Shown: piece after piece, positions 63,527 through 64,000 of the stretch | Position numbering within the stretch: position 1 is the first letter of the stretch | Layout: each line of letters begins with the position of its first letter | DNA from: Chitinophaga skermanii | GTDB lineage: Bacteria > Bacteroidota > Bacteroidia > Chitinophagales > Chitinophagaceae | Length of the DNA stretch: 64,000 bases | Direction of reading: 5' to 3' | Assembly: GCF_003259335.1 (NCBI RefSeq) | Contig: NZ_QLLL01000006.1 | Location: 124,001 to 188,000 of the forward strand | Program-made: the position numbers and the translations under genes | The notes under the pieces: model-generated | What the model was told of the DNA's origin: nothing | What the model saw: only the letters and a program-made list of their open reading frames with translations | Database searches by the model: none

Positions 63527-64000
63527 ACTCTGCTCCTTCTCCCAGCTTCCCTGTTGCCTGGATAAATCCAAAATGGTTTTGTACGATTTTCTTGCAAATA
63601 GCTAAACCTATGCCCGTACCTGGGTATTGTTCGCGACCGTGTAATCGCTCGAACATCACGAAGATTTTTTCCCTGTGAATAGGATCAAATCCAATACCAT
63701 TATCGGCCACCGTTATTTTGTAAAACGGCTGCTCTATCTGATTCTCATCTTTTAACAATACTTGCTCACTTGAAATCTCTACGTGCGGTGCTGCCGTTTC
63801 GTTATGGTATTTCAAGGAATTACCCACAAGGTTGTCTAATAACTGGCGCAATTGGAACCGAATCCCTCTCACTGTAGGCAACCCGCTATAGCGAACAGTA
63901 GCGCCTACTTTTTGTATATTCTCTTGGTGTAGAGACACAACTTCCCGCATTATTAATTGTAAGTCCACCGGCTCAAACTGCGACTCTTCACTTGAAATAC
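63495..64000 (-). CDS. histidine kinase, ATPase domain only (cut by window edge)
   Basis: Partial: the frame is open to the right edge. About 168 codons are seen, all of the HATPase_c domain: N box LLDNLVGNSLKYH, G1 VADNGIGFDP, the F box MFERLHGRE and G2 GTGIGLAICKKI. The YHN variant in the N box and the PGTGIGLA wording are typical of PAS- or phytochrome-linked kinases, which often pair with single-domain regulators like the one encoded next to it. The sensor part lies outside the window. Confidence 0.93.
   Translation of the reverse strand, partial: ISSEESQFEPVDLQLIMREVVSLHQENIQKVGATVRYSGLPTVRGIRFQLRQLLDNLVGNSLKYHNETAAPHVEISSEQVLLKDENQIEQPFYKITVADNGIGFDPIHREKIFVMFERLHGREQYPGTGIGLAICKKIVQNHFGFIQATGKLGEGAEFTVFLPAVGK

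Overview
The window reads as chromosomal DNA of a Bacteroidota bacterium, most likely in or near the Chitinophagaceae. The evidence is the family content (GLPGLI protein, TonB-dependent receptors with carboxypeptidase-like N-termini, DUF3667, DUF3810, RHS proteins ending in SVDP...PYQFA cores), LytTR two-component systems, and promoters of the form TTTG-N18-TAnnTTTG instead of sigma70 sites. Gene family names come from protein motifs read by eye; no database search was possible.

Layout. 1-5.3 kb: a leftward gene set for PPTase, shikimate kinase, DUF423, a secreted alpha/beta hydrolase and FtsK (cut by the left edge). 5.5-13.2 kb: dcd, a TlpA-like thioredoxin, the YggS PLP protein, acyl-CoA dehydrogenase, arginase, DUF3810 and fructosamine kinase. 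14-24.3 kb: a soluble hybrid kinase, the DUF177-rpmF-plsX operon, a Thg1-like polymerase, a giant NtrY-like kinase and mazG. 25-30.1 kb: an AraC regulator divergent from a TolC-HlyD-MFS efflux operon. 30.4-36.9 kb: Tex, a lipoprotein with carbonic anhydrase, enoyl-CoA hydratase, DUF3667 and a YD-repeat-like secreted protein. 37.1-37.3 kb: tRNA-Gly(GCC) and tRNA-Leu(TAA).

37.3-45.3 kb is an AT-rich accessory region of decayed RHS toxin ends, each followed closely by a small leftward gene that is probably its immunity protein. The 3' end of tRNA-Leu plus its terminator is duplicated at 41.19-41.26 kb, and a degenerate copy sits at 37.9 kb, so the first part looks like serial insertions at the tRNA gene.

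45.5-57.7 kb holds two LytS/LytTR sensor-regulator pairs with two TonB-dependent receptors and a GLPGLI protein. Between the second sensor and the GLPGLI gene lies a 122-bp symmetric array of six similar 10-bp sites at exact 21-bp steps. 57.8-61 kb is a large stand-alone superfamily 1 helicase. 61.2-62.9 kb is a fabF-like gene divergent from an HxlR regulator, with two matching 23-bp operators over face-to-face promoters. The window ends in a single-domain response regulator whose tail overlaps a convergent histidine kinase (cut by the right edge).

Three intergenic islands (6.1-6.8, 13.2-14.0, 24.3-24.95 kb) each carry a different short repeat at about 11-bp period. Two of them share a structured repeat of about 145 bp whose second stem shows compensatory changes. 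These islands, the symmetric LytTR-type operator and the tRNA-Leu toxin/immunity region are the most unusual things seen.
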